From assembly GCF_014640435.1 (NCBI RefSeq), contig NZ_BMGY01000003.1, forward strand, positions 1-64,000: a stretch of DNA of 64,000 bases. The letters run 5' to 3'. Origin of the DNA: Hymenobacter frigidus. Lineage in GTDB: Bacteria; Bacteroidota; Bacteroidia; Cytophagales; Hymenobacteraceae. The notes under the pieces were generated by a model. It saw nothing but the letters and a program-made list of their open reading frames with translations, was not told the origin of the DNA and searched no databases. The position numbers and the translations under genes are program-made. Shown piece by piece: positions 31,719-42,597 of this stretch; position 1 is the first letter of the stretch; every line of letters begins with the position of its first letter.

Positions 31719-33164
31719 ATGCCCTTTCACGTTAAGAAATTACTGATTTGCGCTGGTGCCGTATTGGTGCTGAGCACGTCTGCCGCCCAAGCCCAAGCGC
31801 GTAGCAAATCCAGAGCCTCCGCTGCACCCACCGCCGCTGCCAAATCGGACCGCACCGATTCGCTGGCGCTTCGCAAAATCTTCGACGAAGCCCTGCTGCG
31901 TGGCGAGAGCTACGACAACCTGCGTTACCTCACCGGCACCATTGGAGCACGCCTGTCGGGCTCGCCCCAGGCCCAAATGGCCGTGGAGTGGGGCAAAGCC
32001 ACCATGGAAAAAGCCGGTTTTGACCGCGTGTACCTGCAGGAGGTGATGGTGCCGCACTGGGTGCGGGGCAGCAAAGAGCGCGGCGAAATCATTGGCAATA
32101 AGGATAAAGGCATTCGGGTGCCGGTGTGCGCCCTGGGCGGGTCGGTGAGCACCGGCGGCAAGCTCAAGGCCGGCGTGGTGGAAGTGCGCAGCTTCGATGA
32201 GCTGAAAGCCCTGCCTGATGCCGCCGTGAAAGGCAAGTTCGTGTTTTACAACCGGCCTTTCGATGATGCCCTTATCGAACCCGGTCAGGCTTACGGCCGG
32301 GCCGGCGACCAGCGCCGCAGCGGGGCCATTGAAGCCGCCCGGCGCGGGGCCGTGGGAGCTTTGGTGCGCTCGCTCACCAGCGCCCGCGACGACAACCCGC
32401 ACACGGGAACTATGGCCTACGACGCGGCCGTGCCCAAAGTGCCCGGTGCCGCCCTCAGCACCAACGCCGCCGACCAGCTCAGCCAGCTGCTGAAAGCCAA
32501 CGCCGACTTGCAGTTTGAGTTGGAGATGGAGTGCATCACGCTGCCCGAGGAGAAGAGCTACAACGTGGTGGGCGAAATCAAAGGCAGCAAATTCCCACTG
32601 GAAATTATCACCGTCGGCGGCCACCTCGATTCCTGGGACCTCGGGCAGGGCGCCCACGACGACGGCACCGGCTGCGTGCAGAGCATGGAGGCCCTGCGTC
32701 TGCTGCGCGCCGCCGGCTTCCGGCCCGAGCGCACGGTGCGCGCCGTGCTCTTTATGAACGAGGAAAACGGCACCCGCGGCGGTAATGAGTATGCCCGCTT
32801 GGCCGCCCAGAACAAGGAAATCCACCTCGCTGCCATCGAATCGGACGGCGGAGGCTTCACCCCTCGGGGCTTCAACGTGGAGGCTGACCCCGCCACGATT
32901 AGCAAAATGGCCCGCTGGGCGCCGCTGCTCAAGCCCTATCACGCCGCCGACATTACCGTGGGCCACGGCGGTACCGATATTGAGCCGCTGCAAGCGGCCG
33001 TGCATCCCAAAGCCCTCATCGGCTACGATTGTGACTCGCAACGCTACTTCGACATTCACCACACCGCCGCCGACACCTTCGACAAAGTGAACCGCCGCGA
33101 GCTGGAGCTGGGCGGGGCCAGCATGGCCGCGCTGATTTACCTGCTCAGCAAATACGGCCTGTAA
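31719..33164 (+). CDS. Secreted M28 family zinc aminopeptidase
   Basis: This 481-residue protein has a signal peptide (about 1-25), a PA-like insert and an M28 metallopeptidase domain. The two-zinc site is visible as GGHLDSWD, AHDDGTG, MNEENG (general base Glu followed by metal Glu), ESDGG and, near the end, FDIHHTAADT. This is the arrangement of Bacteroidota M28 glutamate-carboxypeptidase-like enzymes. It probably removes N-terminal residues from peptides in the periplasm or outside. It precedes an S8 peptidase gene by 55 nt on the same strand, so they may be an exported-proteolysis unit. Confidence 0.93.
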   Translation: MPFHVKKLLICAGAVLVLSTSAAQAQARSKSRASAAPTAAAKSDRTDSLALRKIFDEALLRGESYDNLRYLTGTIGARLSGSPQAQMAVEWGKATMEKAGFDRVYLQEVMVPHWVRGSKERGEIIGNKDKGIRVPVCALGGSVSTGGKLKAGVVEVRSFDELKALPDAAVKGKFVFYNRPFDDALIEPGQAYGRAGDQRRSGAIEAARRGAVGALVRSLTSARDDNPHTGTMAYDAAVPKVPGAALSTNAADQLSQLLKANADLQFELEMECITLPEEKSYNVVGEIKGSKFPLEIITVGGHLDSWDLGQGAHDDGTGCVQSMEALRLLRAAGFRPERTVRAVLFMNEENGTRGGNEYARLAAQNKEIHLAAIESDGGGFTPRGFNVEADPATISKMARWAPLLKPYHAADITVGHGGTDIEPLQAAVHPKALIGYDCDSQRYFDIHHTAADTFDKVNRRELELGGASMAALIYLLSKYGL

Positions 33165-33219
33165 TTGAGCTCAATAGCTCGGCCCGAGCGTAGTTCCCCA
33201 TCCATTTCCAACCAGCGGT

Positions 33220-35043
33220 TTGCAAAAAATCTGGCTCAGTTTCTTTGCGGTAATCCTGTTCTGGGTGGCACCGGAGGCCTGCCTGGCCCAGCAACAATCC
33301 CAGCCCCCAACCACCCGCTACTGGGTGACGCTGCGGGACAAGCACGGCGTCCACTTCGAGCCGGCGCACTACTTCTCAGCCGCCGCGCGGGCTCGGCGTA
33401 CCCGCCAGCACCTGTCGGCATTTGAGGCTACTGACCTGCCCGTGCGCCCGGATTACGTGGCCGCCATCGCGAAGCGGGTTGATACCGTCACGCTGGTCAG
33501 CCGCTGGTTCAATGCCGTGGCCTGCCGGGCCACGCCCGAACAAGCGGCGGCGCTACGCGACCTGCCGGGAGTGCTTAATGTGAGCGTTTGGCCACAACGG
33601 GAAGTTCAGGCGGCTTCGATAACGGCGGTGGCGGCCGGTAGCCGAACCACTGCGGCGCCCAAGCCCATTTCGGCCAACGACTACCTGCTGGCCCGCCGCC
33701 AAACTGCCCACCTCGACGGTCTGGCTCTGCGCGCGGCCAGTTTGGAAGGCCGTGGCATGCGCATTGCCGTGTTCGATGTGGGGTTTGCCGGCTTGCCCGA
33801 GCACGTGGCCTTTCGGGAGTTGATGGCCGATAAGCGCATCATTGCCACCCACGATTTCCTGCGTAACCGCGATGACGTGTTCCACGGCGGCAGCCACGGC
33901 ACGGAGGTAATGGGCTGTCTGGCCGGCCGGCTGCCTGCCACGTTGGGCGGTGGTCTGGGTCCCGCGTTGGGCCTGGCCCCGGCCGCCGAGTACCTGCTGG
34001 CCCGCACCGAGCAGTTGCACCGCGAGCGCTACGCCGAGGAAGAAGCCTGGCTGGCCGCCGTGGAATGGGCCGACCGCCTTGGGGCCGACATCATCAACTC
34101 CTCGTTGGCCTACACCGAGCAGCGCTACTTTCCCGAGCAGATGGATGGCCACCGCAGTCTTATTGCCCGGGCCGCCAATATGGCCGTGCGCAAGGGCATG
34201 CTGGTGGTGAGCGCCGCCGGCAACGATGGCGACAACGACTGGGTGCGCATCGGGACGCCCGCCGATGCCGACTCCGTCCTGGCTATTGGCGGGCTCGACC
34301 CCGAAACCGGCTTACACGTCGATTTCAGCTCCTTCGGCCCAACGGCCGACCGGCGGCCGAAGCCCAACCTGGCCGCGTTCGGTATCGTGCTAACCACCAC
34401 GCCATCGGGCTACGAGCGCCTCGAAGGCACGTCTTTTTCCTCTCCGCTGGTGGCCGGTTTCGCGGCCTGCCTGTGGCAGCAGCGTCGGGACCTCACGGCC
34501 ATGCAGCTATTCCGGGCCCTGGAAAAGTCAGCGGAGCTGTACCCATATTTCGATTATGCCCACGGCTACGGCCGGCCGCGCTACGCCCCGTTCACCACGG
34601 TCCCGCGTGCAGCGGCCGCTCCCGTGCCCACTTTCGACTTCGTGGTTCATGATAGTCTCATCGCCGTCATTATTCGGACCGAAGCCGCCCTGCGGCCCGC
34701 CGAGCAGCTGCCATTGGTAATTGAGCAGAGCGAAGCCACCGCCACCATTGCCGCCCCCGCCACGGGTATTCCCGCCGCCGACACCAAGGCCGCGGAGCAG
34801 GTGCCGGATGTAGGCCACGAGCAACCTGGCGACCAGCGCCCCGCCCCGCTGGCTGTATTGCCCGAGCCCAATTACCCCGCTTATCTCTACTGGAACCTGA
34901 CCGACCCCCGGGGCGTGCTGCACCGCTACGAAACCCGCGCCGTGTCGCAGCGCTTGGTATTGCAGGTGCCGCGCCGGCTGGTGCAGAAGGGAGAGGTGCT
35001 GCGAATTTACTTTAAGGGGTACACTGGTACTTATTCAGAATGA
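33220..35043 (+). CDS. Secreted S8 (subtilisin-like) serine peptidase
   Basis: This 607-residue protein starts at a TTG (33220). The codons after it give a clean signal peptide (about 1-23, ending CLA). The subtilisin triad is visible: Asp186 in FDVGFAG, His226 in GGSHGTE and Ser405 in GTSFSSPLVAG, with the oxyanion Asn335 in AAGNDGD. The C-terminal 150 residues are a beta-rich domain without a clear T9SS sorting signature. It overlaps the next gene by four bases (ATGA), which implies coupling of translation with an outer-membrane barrel. Confidence 0.9.
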   Translation: MQKIWLSFFAVILFWVAPEACLAQQQSQPPTTRYWVTLRDKHGVHFEPAHYFSAAARARRTRQHLSAFEATDLPVRPDYVAAIAKRVDTVTLVSRWFNAVACRATPEQAAALRDLPGVLNVSVWPQREVQAASITAVAAGSRTTAAPKPISANDYLLARRQTAHLDGLALRAASLEGRGMRIAVFDVGFAGLPEHVAFRELMADKRIIATHDFLRNRDDVFHGGSHGTEVMGCLAGRLPATLGGGLGPALGLAPAAEYLLARTEQLHRERYAEEEAWLAAVEWADRLGADIINSSLAYTEQRYFPEQMDGHRSLIARAANMAVRKGMLVVSAAGNDGDNDWVRIGTPADADSVLAIGGLDPETGLHVDFSSFGPTADRRPKPNLAAFGIVLTTTPSGYERLEGTSFSSPLVAGFAACLWQQRRDLTAMQLFRALEKSAELYPYFDYAHGYGRPRYAPFTTVPRAAAAPVPTFDFVVHDSLIAVIIRTEAALRPAEQLPLVIEQSEATATIAAPATGIPAADTKAAEQVPDVGHEQPGDQRPAPLAVLPEPNYPAYLYWNLTDPRGVLHRYETRAVSQRLVLQVPRRLVQKGEVLRIYFKGYTGTYSE

Positions 35044-35768
35044 GGTATTTATTCGCCGTGAATAAGCTGCCGGGTTTGTTGTGTGCGTTGTTACTAGGAG
35101 CAAATTTTGCTGCCTGGGGTCAGCAGGTGTTAGTGCAGGCCAACGTGGCCGATGACACCGTGAAAACCACCTTCGGCCCGAACCGACGGTATTTTGGGCA
35201 CGTTTACCTGGGGTATGGGTTGGTAGCTGGCCAGGCTGGCACCGGAGCCGAAGTTCAGCACGGCGGCGCATCGGCCGAGCTGCGCGGAGGCGGCCGTTTC
35301 AAAACGCGCTTCAGCCAGGCGCTCGCCGTCAACCTGGACTTGGGGTACAGCTACCTGCGCTACGAACTGGAGCAAAATGCCCAAAAGCTCGTTCCATCGC
35401 CTGCGCTGCACCGCCGCGAAGGGTTGGGGCTGCACCAGATTTATTCTGAAATCAGCCTGCGCCTGAATGCCGGCCGCCGGGGCAATTCGGTGGGCCGCTA
35501 CGTCGACTTGCTGGCGGGGGGGAGTTGGGTGGTTGCCACCCGGCACGTTACCGAAGACGAGCCCGCCCCCGGCATCAGCCGCGTCGAAACGACCGAGTAC
35601 GGCCTGCCGTACCTGCGGCGGTGGACCGGCAACGTGGGAACCCGCCTCGGTATTGACCGCTACGCCTTGGCGGCCCGCTACCGGCTATCGCCAGCATTCG
35701 GGCCAGCGTATGCGGCTTGGCCCGAGCTGCCACGCTGGGTAATGGGCCTCGAAATCGGCTTATTCTAG
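35040..35768 (+). CDS. Predicted outer-membrane beta-barrel protein coupled to the S8 peptidase
   Basis: This 242-residue protein has a signal peptide (about 1-27, ending WGQ) and alternating polar/aromatic strands such as RYFGHVYLGYGLVAG and AVNLDLGYSYLRYEL. It closes with a short aromatic strand ending GLF, as barrel proteins do. It could span the outer membrane with eight strands. Its start codon overlaps the stop of the S8 peptidase gene as ATGA, so the two are translationally coupled and may act together, for example in export or anchoring. This is an inference; no family name is recognised. Confidence 0.65.
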   Translation: MRYLFAVNKLPGLLCALLLGANFAAWGQQVLVQANVADDTVKTTFGPNRRYFGHVYLGYGLVAGQAGTGAEVQHGGASAELRGGGRFKTRFSQALAVNLDLGYSYLRYELEQNAQKLVPSPALHRREGLGLHQIYSEISLRLNAGRRGNSVGRYVDLLAGGSWVVATRHVTEDEPAPGISRVETTEYGLPYLRRWTGNVGTRLGIDRYALAARYRLSPAFGPAYAAWPELPRWVMGLEIGLF

Positions 35769-35943
35769 TAACACTTCTGCGTCGAAAGCCACGCCCGATA
35801 AACCCTATGCTCGGCCTTTGCCGTAAAAATCGCGTGGCCGGCGTGGCCCTTATCGTCATTGAATAAGGGACTGGTATTTACGGCCGCGTGTTCTTCTTCT
35901 TACCTTCGTCCGCCCGGACTCTTTTAGTGCCGGGCCTGACTTC

Positions 35944-36552
35944 ATGAAAATACTTTCCCTTCGACTGAGCCGTCCGGCTCTTCTAGCCGTCGTGCTCTCC
36001 CTCAACCTGGCCTCCTGCGTGAGCACGGAGCGCGAAGTGAGCACCTCTACCGTTGACCCGCGCGCCACTTACACGCCACCCGTGGCCGGCGACCGCACCC
36101 GCGTCAACAGCAAAACCGTACTCAATACCGTGAGTGCCACGCACGCTTTTTCGAACCCGGATACGAAAGACAACTTCGTGCTGCAGCTGCGCGGCCCGCG
36201 CGTACTCACTGCCCAGGCCCACCTCATTGTGACCAGCAGCACCGGCGACACCCTGCGCCACGAAGTGATGCCTGCGCGGGCTTTGCTCAACGAAACTGCT
36301 CAGGCATCAACTGTACGCGAGCAGGAAATCGCCATCTTGCAGAGCATGAATAACTTTTTCGCGCCGGGTCGTTTTTCGCAGCCTGCCGTTCCGGCCGATG
36401 CTGAGCAGCCGGGGGAGATGGATTCGAAGACGTGGGCGGCCCTGCGCGAAGACCCCAAAACCGTGGGCTTCGACTATACCGGCATGGGCGGTTCGGAGCG
36501 GCGCATGACGTATGCCCGCAAGCTGGGTAGGGCGGTAGTTATCACTCAGTAA
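35944..36552 (+). CDS. Hypothetical lipoprotein
   Basis: This 202-residue protein has a lipobox LASC with the Cys at residue 25. The mature part has a mid-section with RGPRVLTAQAHLIVTSSTGDTLRHEVMPARALLNE, reading as beta-strands, and an acidic stretch near residues 145-160. No known domain is recognised. It starts 175 nt after the barrel gene. It is typical of exported Bacteroidota lipoproteins of unknown role. Confidence 0.7.
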   Translation: MKILSLRLSRPALLAVVLSLNLASCVSTEREVSTSTVDPRATYTPPVAGDRTRVNSKTVLNTVSATHAFSNPDTKDNFVLQLRGPRVLTAQAHLIVTSSTGDTLRHEVMPARALLNETAQASTVREQEIAILQSMNNFFAPGRFSQPAVPADAEQPGEMDSKTWAALREDPKTVGFDYTGMGGSERRMTYARKLGRAVVITQ

Positions 36553-36642
36553 ATCAATGTTCTGAAGGGCGAAAGGAGAGTGGGCCGAAAGTCTTGCTCA
36601 TTCTTGGCTCCGATGGTTACGCGTTCAATCATTTCCCAAGTC

Positions 36643-37257
36643 ATGAAATACTTGCTCTCCTTTGCCGGCGTCTTGGTCGCTATTTTGTTGCTGATTCGCT
36701 TCATGCCCACGGCTCCTATCAACCCGGTGCTGCCACTGGGGCCCCAAACAGAGGTGAACGGCCACAACTCCGAAATTCCAACGGGTACCAGCCCGGAAAT
36801 GAACGAGGAAGAGCAAGCCGAGGAAGCCAACGAAAAACCTGGCGCGAGCATCGCGCCCGCCACCCCCGGCCAAACCTACGGCACTGTCGTAACGCCCGCC
36901 GGTGCTGTACCCGTGAGCGCCCTCAACGCCGCTTTGGGCAGCCGCGATTCGGCCCAGGTGAAGCTGGTAGGCAAAGCTTTGGCCGTGTGCCAGGCTAAAG
37001 GCTGCTGGATGACCCTGCCCACCGCCGATGGTAAGCAGATGCGCGTCCGCTTCCGGGATTACGCCTTTTTCGTGCCCAAAGACCTCAGCGGCCACAACGT
37101 GGTAGTGAGCGGCTGGGCGTACCGCGAAACGGTGAGCGTGGCCGACCAGCAGCACTACCTGCGCGATGCCGGCAAGCCGGATAGCGAAATTGCGGCCATC
37201 ACTGAGCCCAAACAGGAGCTGAATTTCCTGGCCGATGGCGTGCTAGTGCAGAACTAA
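36643..37257 (+). CDS. DUF4920 domain protein
   Basis: This 204-residue protein has an N-terminal helix (about 3-19) acting as signal or anchor, an acidic low-complexity linker (about 35-65) and a C-terminal DUF4920 domain. The domain carries the family's Cys pair VCQAKGCWM, then RVRFRDYAFFVPKDLSG and the VVVSGWAYRETVSVADQQHYL block. DUF4920 proteins are exported and their function is not established; the CxxxC pair could bind a metal. The ATG at 36643 is chosen because it opens into the helix. It precedes ligA by a family A repeat. Confidence 0.8.
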   Translation: MKYLLSFAGVLVAILLLIRFMPTAPINPVLPLGPQTEVNGHNSEIPTGTSPEMNEEEQAEEANEKPGASIAPATPGQTYGTVVTPAGAVPVSALNAALGSRDSAQVKLVGKALAVCQAKGCWMTLPTADGKQMRVRFRDYAFFVPKDLSGHNVVVSGWAYRETVSVADQQHYLRDAGKPDSEIAAITEPKQELNFLADGVLVQN

Positions 37258-37277
37258 GCAAGCAGACTGAAAAACAG

Positions 37278-39527
<2,250 letters not shown>

Positions 39528-39662
39528 GATATTTTGTGGAAAAAATGTGGAGGCGAATGGGTGAAAAGCGCACAATTGAACGTGGCCAAAAGCTAAATAA
39601 AAAATGGCGAAATTTTTGTCTATGGACTGAAATCCCGACCTTTGTCTTCTATTATCCCATCC

Positions 39663-40490
39663 ATGCGATTTAATTTACTGTCGACGCTGCTTCTCTGGGG
39701 AGGCGTAGCGTTTTTATCGTTGCCAGCCCACGCGCAGTGCTTGGAGCTATCCGAACTGTTGGCTATTGGGGCCGAGCCGACGGCCCTCACGGCCCCCAAA
39801 GTGGTAACGGCCCGCCTTTCGGCCGAATGGTCCTTCACCGGTCCCACGGCAACTTCGCGGGAAGTAAGTTGGGCTTTGCCCATGCCCGAGGGCAGTACCA
39901 TTGCCGCCGCCCGTCTGTCGCTGCGCCAGCAGCGGCCGGGCCAGGACGTAGTGCTCAAAACCACGCTGGCAGCTTGCGTGCGCGACTTGCGCAGCCAGCT
40001 CAAAAGTCGCAAACTCACCGCGCAGCCCGTGACCTGCCCCGGCTGCGAAGCCGTGCGCTACCAAGGTCCCAATTTCGACGCCACGATTTACAGCCAGATG
40101 AAAGGCGATTACCCGTTTGTGGTGGTGGTGCACCAAGTGCCCGCCAGCAGCGCGGTTCCCGCCGAGAGCGGCGCGGCACAGTCCTCCTTGCCCGCAATTG
40201 ATATCGCCACGGCACCCAAAATTCTGGCCGACCCGCAGGCCACCGTGCTCGATTTGCGCACGCCCGAAGAGTACGCCGTTGGCCACTTGCAGCGCGCCCA
40301 GAATATTAATTTTCGGGCGCTCGATTTTAACCAGCAGCTCAGCAAGCTGGACTCTAAGGCCCGCTACGTGCTGTACTGCGCCAGTGGCAGCCGTAGCGGC
40401 CGGGCCGCTATGATGATGCAAAAGCTGGGCATAACCAACGTGGTGAATGCCGGTGCCTACGTCGACTTGAAAGCAGCCGGAGTGAAGTAA
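39663..40490 (+). CDS. Secreted rhodanese with an extra N-terminal domain
   Basis: This 275-residue protein has a signal peptide (about 1-24, ending AHA), an unrecognised N-terminal domain of about 140 residues with a CPGC pair near residue 123, and a C-terminal rhodanese domain (about 180-270). The rhodanese carries DLRTPEEYAVGHLQRAQNI and the active-site Cys loop YCASGSRSGRA. It could transfer sulfur or act as a redox or phosphatase-like module in the periplasm. The ATG at 39663 opens directly into the signal peptide; the longer frame starts in intergenic DNA. It is followed by a strong bidirectional terminator. Confidence 0.82.
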   Translation: MRFNLLSTLLLWGGVAFLSLPAHAQCLELSELLAIGAEPTALTAPKVVTARLSAEWSFTGPTATSREVSWALPMPEGSTIAAARLSLRQQRPGQDVVLKTTLAACVRDLRSQLKSRKLTAQPVTCPGCEAVRYQGPNFDATIYSQMKGDYPFVVVVHQVPASSAVPAESGAAQSSLPAIDIATAPKILADPQATVLDLRTPEEYAVGHLQRAQNINFRALDFNQQLSKLDSKARYVLYCASGSRSGRAAMMMQKLGITNVVNAGAYVDLKAAGVK

Positions 40491-40497
40491 ATCTCAC

Positions 40498-40557
40498 TAT
40501 CCGAGTCACAAAAAATCCCCGCCTTGCAAAAGGCGGGGATTTTTTGTGACTCGGATA
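40498..40557. terminator. Bidirectional intrinsic terminator
   Basis: A long inverted repeat with arms TATCCGAGTCACAAAAAATC / GATTTTTTGTGACTCGGATA and a GC stem CCCCGCCTT/AAGGCGGGG. It sits between convergent genes and has T runs on both strands. Confidence 0.9.
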
Positions 40558-40565
40558 AGCCAGTG

Positions 40566-41489
40566 TTAAAACGACTGCACGATGTTGTTGCGCAACGTCT
40601 TCGGCGACCAGTAGCCGCTGGCGATAATGCGGCGGATGGTGAACAGCGGGTCGTTCTGGTCGCGCTTCTCGGCCAGCGAAAAGGCGGCCACGAAGCCACG
40701 CTTTTTCAACTCGGGGAAAGCCTGTGGGTTCCAAAGGCCGAAGGGGTAGGCGAAGTAGGTGATTTTCTTGCCCGTGATTCCCTCCAGCGTTTTGGTGGGC
40801 TTGTCGATTTGGGTTTCCCAGTCCTTGCCCTGGTACTTCTTCACGTTGTGGTGGTCCCAGGTGTGCGAGCCGATGATGTTGCCTTCGTCGGAAAGCTGCT
40901 TCACCATGGCCTTGGTCATGTAGTGGGGGCGGCCCAGGCTCACGGTCATCACGAAGTACATGGCCTTGTAGCCGTACTTGTCCAGCTCGGGGCGGGCAAT
41001 GGTGAACTGGTCGAGGTCGGTGTCATCAAACGTGAGCATGATGGGCTTGCTCGGTAGCTTGGCGCCGGTGGTCATGTAGGCGTAGAGCTGGTCGGGCGAA
41101 ACAGTATGGTAGCCCGAGTCGGCCAGCATCTTGATGTGACCCTTAAACGTGGCGATGGGCGTGATGTAGTCCTTGGCGTTTTTAGAGTCGCGGGCCGTCC
41201 AGTCCCGAATCTGGTGGTAGCAGAGGATGGGCACCTGCGGCCGGGCCAGAATGCCGACGGCATCGCCGGATTTGACGGCCGGAATGGTGCCGGGGGCCGG
41301 GGCGGGCGTGGCGTTGGCCTCGTCGTCGGCAGTGGCTTGGGTGCCCGAAGTTTCGGCGGCGGCCGGGCCGGTAGCTATGGCTTCTACCGTGGCTTTGCTG
41401 GTCGCGGCTTCGCCGGTGGTAGCAGTTTTAGAATCGCAGGCAGCCACGGCAAGGGCCACCAGCAGGAGGGAAGCAGAAGAAAATTTCAT
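40566..41489 (-). CDS. Lipoprotein polysaccharide deacetylase (CE4)
   Basis: This 307-residue protein has a lipobox VAAC near residue 18, a disordered Ala/Thr-rich linker to about 75, and a NodB-type deacetylase domain. Metal and catalytic motifs are visible: MLTFDDTD (general base Asp and metal Asp) and SHTWDHH (HxxxH pair), with FAYPFGLW after. CE4 enzymes remove N-acetyl groups from peptidoglycan, chitin or similar sugars. As a lipoprotein it would act in the periplasm or at the surface. It is divergent from dapA. The ATG at 41489 gives the lipobox; a longer frame adds unrelated residues. Confidence 0.9.
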   Translation of the reverse strand: MKFSSASLLLVALAVAACDSKTATTGEAATSKATVEAIATGPAAAETSGTQATADDEANATPAPAPGTIPAVKSGDAVGILARPQVPILCYHQIRDWTARDSKNAKDYITPIATFKGHIKMLADSGYHTVSPDQLYAYMTTGAKLPSKPIMLTFDDTDLDQFTIARPELDKYGYKAMYFVMTVSLGRPHYMTKAMVKQLSDEGNIIGSHTWDHHNVKKYQGKDWETQIDKPTKTLEGITGKKITYFAYPFGLWNPQAFPELKKRGFVAAFSLAEKRDQNDPLFTIRRIIASGYWSPKTLRNNIVQSF

Positions 41490-41607
41490 GAACGTTTGCG
41501 CAAAGCCAGGCCCTGCAACCAAAAAATAAAGAGGGAAATGATGACGTTAAAAAGAGCCGCAGGCGTTCGCAAATTAAAAACAGGAAGAGTCAAGAGGCGC
41601 GGCGCGC

Positions 41608-41615
41608 TACTTTTG
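41608..41615 (+). promoter_or_regulatory. Candidate -7 box for dapA
   Basis: TACTTTTG matches TAnnTTTG exactly, 33 nt before the dapA ATG. This is the closest match to the consensus spacing to a start codon seen in the window; a -33 TTG is not evident. Confidence 0.5.
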
Positions 41616-41647
41616 TATTCTACAAAACTAACCCCCAATCCTCCGGT

Positions 41648-42532
41648 ATGAACAATTCTGGCACTCGCCTTCCGGCATTTCATGGCACAGGCGTAGCCTT
41701 GGTCACCCCGCTCACCCCCGATTTTGCGGTGGACTACGCCGGGTGGCGCCGGTTGCTGGACTTCTGCATTGAGGGCGGCGTCGAATACCTGGTGGTAAAT
41801 GGCACCACCGGCGAATCGCCGACGACCACCGCCGTCGAAAAAGCTGAGCTGCTCCGCGTAGCCAAGGAGCACGTGGCCGGCCGCGTACCGCTGGTTTACG
41901 GCATTGGCAGCAACGATACCGCCTCCGCTGAGGAGCTGTTCCGTACCACCGACCTGAGCGGAATTGCCGCCGTGCTTTCGGCCAGCCCGGCTTACAACAA
42001 ACCCAGTCAGGCCGGTCTCGTGGCCCACTACCATCGCCTGGCCGATGCCAGCCCGGTGCCGCTGCTGCTTTATAACGTGCCCGGCCGCACGGCCTCCAAC
42101 ATCTCGGCCGAAACCACTCTGCGCCTGGCTGCTCACCCCAACATCATTGGCATCAAGGAAGCCAGTGGCAACATGGAGCAGTGCCTGGCCATTGCCGCCC
42201 GCAAGCCCGCAGATTTCCTGCTGCTGTCCGGCGACGACATGCTCACCACGGCCCTCATTGCTTGCGGAGCCGCGGGTACCATTTCGGTAATGGCCAACGC
42301 TTTTCCTAAACGTTTTGCCGACTTCACCCGCGCCGCCCTGGCCGGCGATTTTGAAGCGTCCCGCAAGGGCCTGTTTCAACTGTTGGCCATCAACCCGCTG
42401 ATGTATGAGGAAAGTAACCCGGTGGGCGTAAAAGCGGCCCTCGAAGCCCTGGGCGTGTGCGGAGCCGCCGTGCGCCTGCCGTTGCTCGAAGCCACCGAAG
42501 GGCTGAAAGACCGGATTCGCCGGGCACTTTAG
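41648..42532 (+). CDS. dapA: 4-hydroxy-tetrahydrodipicolinate synthase
   Basis: This 294-residue class I aldolase is DapA. It shows NGTTGESPTTT near residue 51, Tyr142 in LLYNVPGRTASN, the Schiff-base Lys170 in IGIKEASGN, and a final GAAGTISVMANAFP loop. It condenses pyruvate with aspartate semialdehyde in lysine and meso-diaminopimelate synthesis, supplying peptidoglycan precursors. The length matches the family. It is a single gene, preceded by a good -7 box and followed by a hairpin shared with the convergent gene. Confidence 0.96.
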   Translation: MNNSGTRLPAFHGTGVALVTPLTPDFAVDYAGWRRLLDFCIEGGVEYLVVNGTTGESPTTTAVEKAELLRVAKEHVAGRVPLVYGIGSNDTASAEELFRTTDLSGIAAVLSASPAYNKPSQAGLVAHYHRLADASPVPLLLYNVPGRTASNISAETTLRLAAHPNIIGIKEASGNMEQCLAIAARKPADFLLLSGDDMLTTALIACGAAGTISVMANAFPKRFADFTRAALAGDFEASRKGLFQLLAINPLMYEESNPVGVKAALEALGVCGAAVRLPLLEATEGLKDRIRRAL

Positions 42533-42552
42533 CAAGTCGCGTGGTTTGACAG

Positions 42553-42597
42553 CCCGGGTAGGCTAAGTTTCCGATGTGGAAATCTAGCCTACCCGGG
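42553..42597. terminator. Intrinsic terminator overlapping the end of the ligase-like gene
   Basis: CCCGGGTAGGCTA and its complement form an extended hairpin with TTTCC/GGAAA pairing and T residues after it on the plus strand. It terminates dapA. The stop codon of the convergent gene (42584) lies inside the right arm. Confidence 0.8.

Noticed and set aside
31740..33062. Minus-strand frame over the M28 peptidase
   Set aside because: Shadow frame; the plus strand carries all zinc ligands of M28.
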